NCBI GenBank assembly: GCA_003013855.2
Contig: ML058507.1
Location: 1,302,001 to 1,366,000, forward strand
DNA: 64,000 nt
From: Liriodendron chinense
Lineage: Eukaryota; Streptophyta; Magnoliopsida; Magnoliales; Magnoliaceae
Direction: 5' to 3'
Positions 24,713 through 34,492 of this stretch are shown piece after piece. Below the pieces are notes generated by a model that did not search any database, had not been told where the DNA came from, and saw nothing but the letters and a program-made list of their open reading frames with translations. The position numbers were made by a program, and so were the translations under genes. The first letter of the stretch is position 1. Every line of letters starts with the position of its first letter.

Positions 24713-25776
24713 GTAGGTAGGTTAGTATTTCTTTTCTACATTTAGGATTAAATAAGTCTCATCGAGACAATGGAAGATGCTAGAATTGATCAACTTGTTA
24801 CCTCAGGTACTCCCGTTCTTACTCTCCTTTGTTTTATGCCATTGCTCTCATGTCATGCATATTGCATATCTTATTACATTGAGGACAATGTAAGATTTTG
24901 GTTGGGGGGTGACATTCCTTAAATGTTTTTATTTTTCTAAAAGTCAAAATTCTTTTGGAAAACTTTGTTTGTATGCATTCGAGATGATATGAGTATAAGA
25001 AGAGGAGATACGAAGTGAGTGATGTTGCAAGCTTTGAACTTCTCTTAATATAATGGTTTTATATGTGAATTCCCCTATTTATATGATTGATAGAAAATTT
25101 GAACACTTTTACACCTAGTTCACATTACACGATTTTCATGATTTGAAAGGATTATGTGATTTTTGGATTGGCTAGACTTAGATTTGAGGTGTTGAGGAAC
25201 CAAGCCGGGGTACTTTGTCCATCCTTGTCCATAGGAAAATAATGAAAGATATGGATTTCTAAAAGTCCTATCTAATGTAAAAGAAAAAGGAAAAAGAATT
25301 ATGAAAATTGGGAATGATGGAAAACATGGTGGAAAATTCCGAAAAGGGCTAACTATTACAAATCAGGGGATGGTCTACCCGTAACCAAAGCCGGAAATGG
25401 GACGTAGTGTGAAAGCCGTCGTAAGGACGGTAAAGTAATTTCCTGTCATAGGCTTGTTGTTGCTCTATACACCTTGAGATCTATAGTTTAGTTGATCTAT
25501 GAAGAGGATAATTCTAGAAACTCAAGAGATGAACTATCATTATGCACACTAGGTTGAATTTGTTCGAGTTCTTCTGTTTATCAATCAATCAGCGGGAATT
25601 TCATATTGACACTTATTATGTTTTGAGAGTTTCAGGTTTCAACTTCTATCACCTAATTTTTCTGAATTTTACACTTGTATGTCTTGGAATAGATAGAAAC
25701 ATAGTTTCTGAAGGAGAGTTGGTTTTTGGAGAATTGAATTTGTTTCATGTATGTTTTGCTCGGGACTAGCAAAATG
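24713..25776 (+). other. Non-coding 3' leader of the LARD-like element
   Basis: AT-rich sequence with no supported gene between the ORF and the polypurine tract. Confidence 0.6.
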
Positions 25777-25790
25777 CTGGTTGGGGAGTG
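25777..25790 (+). promoter_or_regulatory. Polypurine tract of the LARD-like element
   Basis: CTGGTTGGGGAGTG immediately before the 3' LTR. Confidence 0.75.
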
Positions 25791-27862
25791 TGTTGAGCCT
25801 CCAATTTATACATGATCTAACACATTACTTCACATTATATACATGGTTTGCATGTTTAAAAGACCCATCTAATACATGTTTTGCGATTGTAGGAATGAGA
25901 GTGGCTTTGCCCAATTGGTGACCAAAAGGGCACATTTAGGAGCCTTGGATGAAGACCCAAGGTGGGCCAAAGAAAGAAGAAAGCAAAGAGAGAGGAAGGA
26001 GAGAAGAAAAGAAAGAAGAAAGAATGCAAAAAATGGGTCCGACCGGTCAACACCGGTCGTCCAAGAAGGCCCGACTGATCATGACCGGTCAAGACCGGTC
26101 GGCTGCACTCCCTAGACACCAAACAGCCCTGTCCGACCGGTCAAGACCAGTCGGCCATGCAATTTCAAATTTTCAGATTTCAACCAGTAGGCTATTCCCG
26201 TTTTTGGGAGCCATATTGATATTATTTAGAAATCCAACACATCCATGTCGAAGAGGAGCTCGACGCCAAAATAATCCAAATGGTTTCGTGTCGATCGGAG
26301 CTACGGATTGACCGTGGTGGCCAAAACAATACGAACTGTCCAGAAAGTTTCAGATTCCGCCTACTCAACTCTGGGCCGGTCCAAGTGGCCCATCATTGAT
26401 GATATGAAGAATCTACTTTGACCATCTTCTAAAACACATCTATATATGAATAACCATAAAGTTTCAGATCAAAAGGATGTGTGGTTTGATCGTACCGGTT
26501 GAAGAAAGATGGACCATCCAGAAAGATTCAACTGCGCAGATTTTATAAAAAGCCTAAGTGTTCTGATTTTCGCACCTAATTCTGGAATTCTTTTGGATAC
26601 TCTAATCCGTCTATCATGTAGAGGAGGACATTTTCTACCAATTTTCAAATTTGAGATCAATCCGACCTCTGTACACTCCGTAGCGTTGAAAGCAAGATGA
26701 CTGGTTATGAAGGTACCCAAATTGCGAGATTTTGAGAGACGGTCGCTGATTTGATTGGTGGGCCATTCAGAAGATAATATTGGAAATCTAAATCATCTAT
26801 GAGGAATATCACATTACAAGGAAGCTACAAATCAAATTTTAAGGCAATCCGACCATTGGTTAAGCCGTACGAAGCGAAACAAAATCTGTTATATTGCGGT
26901 AATCTTGCTGTATTATAAAAGGAGGTGCTCTCTTCTATTCAAAATCAAGCCAGGACGTGGGTAGTAAAGAGTTCAAGTCATAGAAGGCTTCCTAGCGTCC
27001 TCCAGCTAGTTTTTCTTCCTTCTTTTAGTTCTAGTTCTAGTTTTTAATATGCTTTTCATTGGCTAATCTCTTAGCAAGAGCTAAGAGGTGAAAATTATAG
27101 TTTACCTAAATGTTTTAAATCGTTTTATTAGTTTCAAGTTTGGATTTATTGAAGAACAATTATTTTTAAAAGTTTGAATAAAGTTCTAAGTAGTTTTTCT
27201 TAATCTTATGATGGCTCATGGATGTTTGGAAGAATTGCTTTAGTTCTTAACTGTTTTGCATGACTCTAGACCTGTATGCTCCGAGGAATCGAATTCAATA
27301 CGCTCTAGACTTGGATTTCGATGTAGGAACTTAAACCAAAGTTCTACCTTTTTGTTCTAAATTATAAATTATGCATTGATTGTTCATATGACTTGAATGA
27401 AGCTCAAATCATGATATAGTTAAGCTTTGTGACAGGGTTTGATGAGTATCATGGTTATGATCTTAACCTATTGGAACTAGAATTGACCTATGCAATTGAG
27501 TGTACTCAAGTCCTAATTTGAATTAAGGGAATCATGTGCATTAATCACACATATGACAGATTGATTTGATAATATAACTGCTCTATCATCCAGCTAGATA
27601 GGATTTGATTTTGATTCTAGTTGAGTAATTGAGAAACCATAGCGAATTACGCATCAAATGAGAGCTATAAGTGGATCCTTGATGCTCTAGTTACCCTTTC
27701 ATAATTAGATTTTCCTATTTCATGTTTAAAATCGATTTCACAAACCTCTTAGATTCTAGTTATTAGGATAGTTGGAATTATTCACCTCCTTCCCTGTGGA
27801 TCGACCTCGGTCTTACCGGGATTATTACTACATCGCAGCCTTGCACTTGGGGCGAGCGAACA
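25791..27862 (+). repeat. 3' LTR of the LARD-like element
   Basis: 2072 bp, the partner of 20764-22836, with small indels only (for example a deletion around 26205). TATAAAAG is at 26914-26921. Confidence 0.95.
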
Positions 27863-28423
27863 ATCCACAAAAGATAAACAGAAAGACATATAATATAGAA
27901 GTAGAATCTAAGCAAACTAATAATCACAAGACAGATTTTACGTGGAAAAAACCCCAAACAAGGGTAAAAAACCACGATGCAAAATTTCACCATGAAGAAG
28001 ACAAAGATACAAGCAATACACTTACCTTCTCTGATGCTCCCATGTATAGAGATAGCCCTTTTTGCTATCCTCTTGCCTCTTTCTCACCTTGGACCCTAAT
28101 CCCATACCCTAATCCCGGATTACACCCATATATATAGTAAAATTCGAAAATAGAACTCAATTTAGGAAACCCCGCACTTACAAGTCACGGCCAGTCTAGC
28201 GCTGGATCAAGCTTGGTCGGGCGCCCGCCCACTTTAGAAAATGTCCAGCGAACTTAAGAGGAAATCACCCGATTATCGGGCGCCCAGTCCACTTGACCTT
28301 CAGGCGCCCGGCTGTTCACAAAACAGTCCAGAGACTTACTATCTCAAAATATCTTATTATTGGGCGCTCGGTCCTCAGATCGTCCGGGCGCATGACCACC
28401 TCCTTGGTCAGCTGTCCAGCGAG
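27863..28423 (-). repeat. 5' LTR of the Tork-like Copia, outer piece
   Basis: Begins with the duplicated ATCCA and continues the LTR interrupted at 20763, matching 16132-16692 of the 3' LTR. It diverges after 'gctgtccagcgag'. Confidence 0.9.
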
Positions 28424-29712
28424 TCTGGAAGCTTTCTCAGTCGGGTAATTTTTCTGTCAGCTCGGCCTAGTCTTTGTGTTGTCCAGCTAGAGAGGGGAAA
28501 GCTTGGTCTTATTGGGTTTTGCATGCAAAGACACCTCCAAAGATTGGTTTGTTTACATGAAGGGTCTTTAACAGAGCAGTCCCAGTTGATCTCAAGGTAT
28601 AGAGTAAAGGAATTCAGTTGGTTTCATCCTGTAATTGTTGTATTGAAAGTCTGGGAACCTCCCTGCATATAGAATCTATTGCGCATCTGATCGTCTCAAG
28701 GGCTCTGGCCTCCCAGGTTTAGAGACATCTCGAAATACTCTTTAGAACCCACATGGGTGGGACCCAAAGTATTGAGGGAAAAACCCAATGTTAGTGGCTG
28801 CCCCCCTCAAAGTCTGGTTGTTATGCTATTTTGAGGGGAATCACCCCATGCCTTATTTTTTAAGAGGTGTGGGCTGAAAGAAATGCGAGTCGTTTCGAGG
28901 GAGACATCTGGACATTCTCAGAGTTCTTACCAGGATTTACAGGTTATTTAAGTTGATTGGAGGGAACATTCCTAACCTAGTCTCGTCCCACAACGCTAGT
29001 CAGTGAACTCTCTCAACCTTAGGGATCTCCCCTAGTAACCCAAACACCAGTATGTTAGAGGTTGTCAAGTGGAAAAGACCCAACGACGGATGGGTAAAAG
29101 TTAATGTGGACGTTTCCTCCCAGGGTAAGCCGGGTCTCTCTAGGGAGGAGGTATCTATAGGGACCATGAAGGCATATTTCAATTTGGTTTTTCTTCGAGC
29201 TACAGTATTGGTTCTAATAATTTGGTAGAGCTTAAGGCTTTGGTGGAGGGGCTAGCTATGTGCGTCTCCCGAGGCTTGTTGAAAGTAGTTGTGGAAAGCG
29301 ACTCCTTTGGGGTTCGAATGTTTAACAAAAGGATGTCACCAGTGTGGAGATTGTGGTATACTGGTGGCACCAAGTGGAGAAGTTTGGGAAGCATATGGAG
29401 GTTAGGATTGTAGAGGCTCTGAGAGAAGCCAATAGGGTGGCAGACGGCATGACTCGTTGGGGTAGCTGCCACCAGGTGAAGCATTACTTCACGACTAGGG
29501 AGGGCCTACCGTGTTTAGTCAGAGGAGATATGGTTCTAGACAATGCAGGTACGTGTAGTTTGAGAATTTTTCATATTTGTAAAGGGGATGTAAATTTGGT
29601 ATAGGATAGGGGGGTTTGATTTCTTTTATTGTTAGGGTCCATTCTAAATCGGTGTTTGTATCTTATTTGTGTCAGTCCCTAAGAGCTCAATAAAATTTCT
29701 TTCTTAAAAAAA
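28424..29712 (+). pseudogene. LINE 3' piece with RNase H domain and poly(A) end
   Basis: Continuation of the LINE broken at 16077. Frames encode RVLTRIYRLFKLIGGNIPNL near 28930, then the RNase H landmarks WKRPNDGWVKVNVD (about 29080), VVESDSFGV (29290) and EANRVADGMTRWGSC (29430), with frameshifts between. RNase H removes RNA from the hybrid made by RT in plant L1-type LINEs. An 'ctcaataaaa' signal and an A-rich tail (29690-29712) mark the 3' end. Confidence 0.85.
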
Positions 29713-29890
29713 AAATTTTTAAAAAAAATTTATTTTTAAAAAGTAAATATATTTATTATATATAGAAATTTTCTTTAAAATACTAATTATATTAGTATTA
29801 AGAGTGTTTGATGCTTTGCATCGTCCGCGTGTGATATGTGCTGCTTGGGTGCTTTTTGGCATTTATTAGGCATACTTTGTACTTCACAAG
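29713..29890. other. AT-rich spacer between LINE and next insertion
   Basis: No gene. It ends in the target duplication copy TGCAC at 29891-29895. Confidence 0.6.
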
Positions 29891-29895
29891 TGCAC

Positions 29896-30638
29896 TGATG
29901 TAGGAGAAGAACCCCATGATCGAGGGCGTGGATCACGCACCTTCCTGCGGGAGATAGACAGGAAGAAAAACAAGAGAAAAGTAAGGAATTTCATATTTTA
30001 GAGTTTCAACCCAAACAGGAAATTGTTATTCCCGTTTTTAGATTTCGGCATAACTCGTGGGGCCCATCTTGATCATTTATGATGATCCGTTCCGTCCATT
30101 TTGTAGAGCTGCTCGACACTAAGAAAACGCAACAAGTTTCACGTCAATCCGAGTTACGGATTGATCGTGGGGTCCAAAATGGTACGAACTGTCCAAAAAG
30201 TTCCAAATTCCGCCCACTGAAACTGGAGATGGTCCAGGTGGCCCACTACTACTGATATGGAGAATCTAAGCCGACCATCTTGAAGAGTACGTCGATATCA
30301 GTAAAACTCCAAAGTTTCGTGGCAATCAGATATGTGGATTGCTCGTATCAGCGGAAGGAAGACGGTCTGGCGTTATACAATTGCGCAGATTTTTCTATTT
30401 CTTTTCTAATTGTATTAAGATTCTTTTTCTTCCTTTGCAAGTTAGTATTAAGTACGAATTTAGGATTTAGTTTATTATTTAAAGCAAGTTAATTATGTTT
30501 ATTTGATTATTCATTCAATTAAAAAAAACAATTATTTGGAATTAATTTCCACTCTTTATTTTTATTTCTTCTCGTGGATTCGAGAAACACTCGGTTAGGG
30601 AGACGGTGATCGACCTACCACGCATCCTCCCTGCGTCA
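29896..30638 (+). repeat. Plus-oriented LTR of the inverted element
   Basis: 743 bp, TGATGTAGG...CTGCGTCA. It differs from the two minus copies at shared positions (for example 'gacactaag' against 'gacgccgag'), so it probably came from a distinct template or sister copy. Confidence 0.92.
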
Positions 30639-30650
30639 TTGGTATCAGAG
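30639..30650 (+). promoter_or_regulatory. Primer site at the inverted LTR junction
   Basis: TTGGTATCAGAG, complementary to initiator tRNA-Met, sits exactly between the two inverted LTRs. Confidence 0.88.
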
Positions 30651-31380
30651 ATACGTGGTAGGTCGATCACCGTCTCCCTAACCGAGTGTTTCTCGAATCC
30701 ACGAGAAGAAATAAAAATAAAGAGTGGAAATTAATTCCAAATAATTATTTTTTTTAATTGAATGAATAATCAAATAAACATAATTAACTTGCTTTAAATA
30801 ATAAACTAAATCCTAAATTCGTACTTAATACTAACTTGCAAAGGAAGAAAAAGAATCCTAATACAATTAGAAAAGAAATAGAAAAATCTACGCAATTGTA
30901 TAACACCAGACCGTCTTCCTTCTGCTGATACGAGCAATCCACATATCTGATTGCCACGAAACTTTGGAGTTTTACTGATATCGACGTACTCTTCAAGATG
31001 GTCGGCTTAGATTCTCCATATCAGTAGTAGTGGGCCACCTGGACCATCTCCAGTTTCAGTGGGCGGAATTCGGAACTTTTTGGACAATTCGTACCATTTT
31101 GGACCCCACGATCAATCCGTAACTCGGATTGACGTGAAACTTGTTGCGTTTTCTCGGCGTCGAGCAGCTCTACAAAATGGACGGAACGGATCATCATAAA
31201 TAATCAAGATGGGCCCCACGAGTTGGGCCAAAATCTAAAAACGGGAATAACAATTTCCTGTTTGGGTTGAAACTCTAAAATATGAAATTCCTTAGTTTTC
31301 TCTTGTTTTTCTTCCTGTCTATCTCCCGCAGGAAGGTGCGTGATCCACGCCCTCGATCATGGGGTTCTTCTCCTACATCA
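30651..31380 (-). repeat. 3' LTR of the minus unit, truncated at the junction
   Basis: 730 bp; the 13 terminal bases (tgacgcagggagg in the full copy) are missing where it meets the primer site. Its left arm pairs with 29896-30638 to form an inverted repeat of about 730 bp with a spacer of about 25 bp. Confidence 0.92.
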
Positions 31381-32213
31381 TTCTTCCTCACTTGAAAAAA
31401 ACTCGTCCTCGAGTTTCGCTTTAGGTTAGGGCCATGATTTGCTTTTAACTTCGGAAGTCGATGCTTGCGGGCCTTATCCTGGAATGCAGCAAAACAAATT
31501 TTCGACTTCTTCTCCACGCTAACATGAATAATTGCAATATTCTCTGATACATCAAAAGTTGGCTTCTTCTGAGAAAGGACAATTTCCTTCACAATGAACA
31601 ATTCATCAGGAAGTTTGGCAACTACGATCACCTCGATTTCCTGCATTGCTGGCGTGACACTTTCTGGGATACTCATGGATTCTGTCAAAACTGACTCCAT
31701 AATGTCTGGAATAATTTTAGACTCTCCTTCCCTATTCTCTAAGATTGGGGTATTGATTTCCTCCACCTCCTCAGAATTTTGAATATCCTCTGATATGGTG
31801 GTGGGTTGTAATTCAATGACCTGATCCGAAGTTGCATTACTTCGAAAATCTCTTTCAATATACTCCCCACGATCATTCCCACACGTAGGCCGTCGTACGA
31901 TGATGTCTTCGACCTCTTTATCGCTAGATTTTGAATCGTCTGGGGTTGCCCTGTGATAGGCCACTTGGGGTGCTCTACGGAACATGGAGTTATTCCGTAC
32001 AGCGAGCACAGGTGGTTGTTGACTGTTGCCTTGGGCTTGGGGCAGATTTAATGTCGCTACAATACAGTTGAGGGTTGCCTGTATACCTTGTAGGATCAAC
32101 CGGTTCTCCCGTTGTGCTGCTTCAAATGCTGCCTCGAAAGCTGTCGCTGTTAGATAGTCCCTTGGAGCACCGTCCTTAGGATGAGGATCCAACCTTTCAT
32201 TAGAGGTCATCAT
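31275..32213 (-). CDS. Gag-like ORF of the Reina-like derivative
   Basis: Open frame of about 312 codons from the Met at 32213 (MMTSNERLDPHP). An earlier in-frame Met at 32276 lies in the LTR and is less likely. The N-terminus resembles chromovirus gag (NERL start, EAAFEAAQRENRLIL helix, polar linker with DDSKSSDKEVED, then RGEYIERDF). After that the ORF departs from gag into an acidic segment and a Lys/Arg-rich tail that reads on through the 3' LTR. No zinc knuckle, protease or RT. It looks like a large internal deletion that preserved the frame, because no stop interrupts it. Whether a protein is made is unknown. Confidence 0.6.
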   Translation of the reverse strand: MMTSNERLDPHPKDGAPRDYLTATAFEAAFEAAQRENRLILQGIQATLNCIVATLNLPQAQGNSQQPPVLAVRNNSMFRRAPQVAYHRATPDDSKSSDKEVEDIIVRRPTCGNDRGEYIERDFRSNATSDQVIELQPTTISEDIQNSEEVEEINTPILENREGESKIIPDIMESVLTESMSIPESVTPAMQEIEVIVVAKLPDELFIVKEIVLSQKKPTFDVSENIAIIHVSVEKKSKICFAAFQDKARKHRLPKLKANHGPNLKRNSRTSFFQVRKNDVGEEPHDRGRGSRTFLREIDRKKNKRKLRNFIF

Positions 32214-32231
32214 CCTGAGGAAGAAACCTCG

Positions 32232-32243
32232 CTTTGATACCAA
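32232..32243 (-). promoter_or_regulatory. Primer-binding site of the minus unit
   Basis: TTGGTATCAAAG on the minus strand, one change from the initiator tRNA-Met site, directly after the 5' LTR. Confidence 0.85.
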
Positions 32244-32987
32244 TGACGCAGGGAGGATACGTGGTAGGTCGATCACCGTCTCCCTAACCGAGTGTTTCTC
32301 GAATCCACGAGAAGAAATAAAAATAAAGAGTGGAAATTAATTCCAAATAATTATTTTTTTTAATTGAATGAATAATCAAATAAACATAATTAACTTGCTT
32401 TAAATAATAAACTAAATCCTAAATTCGTACTTAATACTAACTTGCAAAGGAAGAAAAAGAATCCTAATACAATTAGAAAAGAAATAAAAAAAATCTGCGC
32501 AATTGTATAACGCCAAACCGTCTTCCTTCCGCTGATACGAGCAATCCACATATCTGATTGCCAAGAAACTTTGGAGTTTTACTGATATCGACGTACTCTT
32601 CAAGATGGTTGGCTTAGATTCTCCATATCAGTAGTAGTGGGCCACCTGGACCATCTCCAGTTTCAGTGGGCGGAATTCGGAACTTTTTGGACAATTCGTA
32701 CCATTTTGGACCCCACGATCAATCCGTAACTCGGATTGACGTGAAACTTGTTGCGTTTTCTCGGCGTCGAGTAGCTCTACAAAATGGACGGAACAGATCA
32801 TCATAAATGATCAAGATGGGCCCCATGAGTTGGGCCGAAATCTAAAAACGGGAATAACAATTTCCTGTTTGGGTTGAAACTCTAAAATATGAAATTCCTT
32901 AGTTTTCTCTTGTTTTTCTTCCTGTCTATCTCCCGCAGGAAGGTGCGTGATCCACGCCCTCAATCATGGGGTTCTTCTCCTACATCA
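32244..32987 (-). repeat. 5' LTR of the minus unit
   Basis: 744 bp, complete, ending (minus strand start) at 32987 next to target duplication TGCAC. Confidence 0.92.
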
Positions 32988-33018
32988 TGCACGTAGTCAT
33001 AAGGAGTCAAAAGAGCTT

Positions 33019-33097
33019 AGTCTTTTTTAACATGTGTTTTGGTCTAGCTAAAGGACATGCGTTTCAAATAAGACCAAAACACATGTTAAAAAAGACT
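33019..33097. repeat. Perfect 27-bp inverted repeat (hairpin)
   Basis: Arms 33019-33045 and 33071-33097 are exact reverse complements around a 25-bp loop. The loop sequence plus 'ggtct' recurs at about 33132-33160, which suggests the right arm was created by template switching. Confidence 0.93.
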
Positions 33098-33370
33098 ACT
33101 GGTGCAATTAAGAGTACTGAACCGAGGTCTAGCTAAAGGACATGCGTTTCAAACCCATTTGTGCCATGGTGCAATTAGGAGTGAACCAAGATCCAATATG
33201 ATGTTGGACTCCTAGCGGGTAAGGTTTTAACCATAATGTTGATAAAAATGATGATTGAAACATTACTACTCATGTAGCATTGTTACTACGTATTGTACAT
33301 GTAGTGGCAATTGTTCTAACTAGGATCTAGGTCACATCTGACAACAGTTTTATACTATTGAATAACTATA

Positions 33371-33815
33371 TTTGTCCAAAAGTGATAGAAATAATTACCA
33401 TAGTACAAAGGGCCATGCCCCATGGATGAGTGTTTGTTAATGTGAATGAGTATTGATGTCTTGAAGCAGCACATGAGTGTCTCTTCACAAAGGACTCCAT
33501 CCCTTGAATTTCTATACGTCTAGATATCATAGTCCAAATCAATACATTCCATTTTTCCTAAATCAAGACATCTATAGTCTAGTACTCTTAAATCTATCCA
33601 AAAGTGATAGAAATAATTGCCACAATACAAAGGCTCACGCCCTTTTAGGAAAGAGTGTTTGCTATTGTGAATGGGTATTGATATCTTGAAGTGGCACATG
33701 AATGCCTCTTCAAGGACTCCATGTTCCTTCAATATCTATACATCCGAGACATCATAGTCCAAATTGATACTCCATTTTTCCAAATCAAGCATCTATAGTA
33801 TAATCCTCTTAAATC
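33371..33815. repeat. Diverged tandem duplication, about 220-bp unit
   Basis: 'tccaaaagtgatagaaataatt' restarts near 33597 and the two units stay colinear through 'catagtccaaat' and 'cttaaatct', with many substitutions and small indels. Confidence 0.85.
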
Positions 33816-33989
33816 TGCCATCTTGTTGTCTTTTTTAGAACGTTTTAAAAAGCATGTCGGTTTCAAACCTAACGATCTATTCAACACGTAAGAGGTGTAA
33901 ATTTTCATGTTGAAGTTTAAATATGTGAGAGACACAGGGAATGATGTGATGAGATTGCTCACCATCTTCTTCAGAGGGATGACTACTTT

Positions 33990-34410
33990 GAATTCACATG
34001 GCTCTTTGCAATCCACTAGAGCTTTCTCGAATCCACAAGAAAAGAAACGACAAAAGTCAAAGTTTTGTATTGATAATATGAAAGATGATCCAAGTGAATT
34101 CTAAAAGAATTTATATAACCTAAACAAACCCTAGATAGACATTAAAAGAGTCCTAATCAAATAAGAAAACTAAATCATGCAAATCCAGAAAGTTTGGCAC
34201 TTTTCTGCAGAATTGTTAATCAATTAACTCGATCGGTTGATCAATAATGCCAAAAAATGTCTAGTGTAAATCTAGGATTTCTGGCATATTTTTTATTGAT
34301 TGACGGAAGCTGTTGAATTTCTAGGTAATTCTCTATGGACTTCTTTCGGTCCATTTCTGATAAGAAGGTGCTCGATCCTTGTCCTACATCAAGAGGTCCT
34401 CGTTCCACAT
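33990..34410 (-). mobile_element. Degraded Reina-like LTR remnant
   Basis: 'tttctcgaatccacaagaa' near 34022 and 'ggtgctcgatccttgtcctacatca' near 34367 match the start and end blocks of the LTR at 32244-32987, at lower similarity and shortened in the middle. Confidence 0.5.
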
Positions 34411-34492
34411 CAGTGAGTTCATTATATTTCAAAGATAATTTGTCATTTTCCATTCACGTTTGTTGAAATATCTAGAGAAAGGACAACAAACT

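Larger units (their letters stand above)
20764..27862 (+). mobile_element. Non-autonomous Tat/Athila-type gypsy element (LARD-like)
   Basis: 7099 bp with 2.07-kb LTRs (20764-22836 and 25791-27862), ends TGTTGAGC...GCGAACA, and a perfect 5-bp target duplication ATCCA at 20759-20763 and 27863-27867. The primer site is TGGCGCCGTTACCGG, matching the tRNA-Asp-type site of Athila/Tat elements, and a G-rich polypurine tract precedes the 3' LTR. The 2.95-kb interior encodes only a decayed acidic, gag-like ORF. No protease, RT or integrase is visible, so mobilisation must have been in trans. Confidence 0.93.
16078..28423 (-). mobile_element. Tork-like Copia inserted in the LINE, itself interrupted
   Basis: A minus-strand element: 3' LTR 16078-16719, coding region 16787-20666, primer site 20692-20703, and a 5' LTR split into 20706-20763 and 27863-28423 by the 7.1-kb element at 20764-27862. 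Interruption is shown by LTR sequence stopping at 20763 and resuming at 27863 in register. The 5' LTR lacks the last ~28 bp of its outer end and no target duplication was found, so a small rearrangement at 28423 is likely. Confidence 0.88.
29896..32987. mobile_element. Reina-like derivative with three LTRs and inverted termini
   Basis: Order: LTR on plus (29896-30638), primer site (30639-30650), LTR on minus lacking 13 bp at its 3' end (30651-31380), internal sequence on minus (31381-32231), primer site on minus (32232-32243), LTR on minus (32244-32987). Both outer ends therefore begin TGATGTAGGAG inward. The whole 3092-bp unit is flanked by TGCAC at 29891-29895 and 32988-32992, as if integrated once. 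The polypurine-like AGTGAGGAAGAA and the 'ctcgaggacgag' block before the 3' LTR recall Reina-type chromoviruses. Only a gag-like ORF is coded. Confidence 0.88.

Noticed and set aside
30280..30492. Open frame found three times (also 30784-30996 and 32412-32603)
   Set aside because: It is LTR sequence present in three LTR copies, not a conserved gene.
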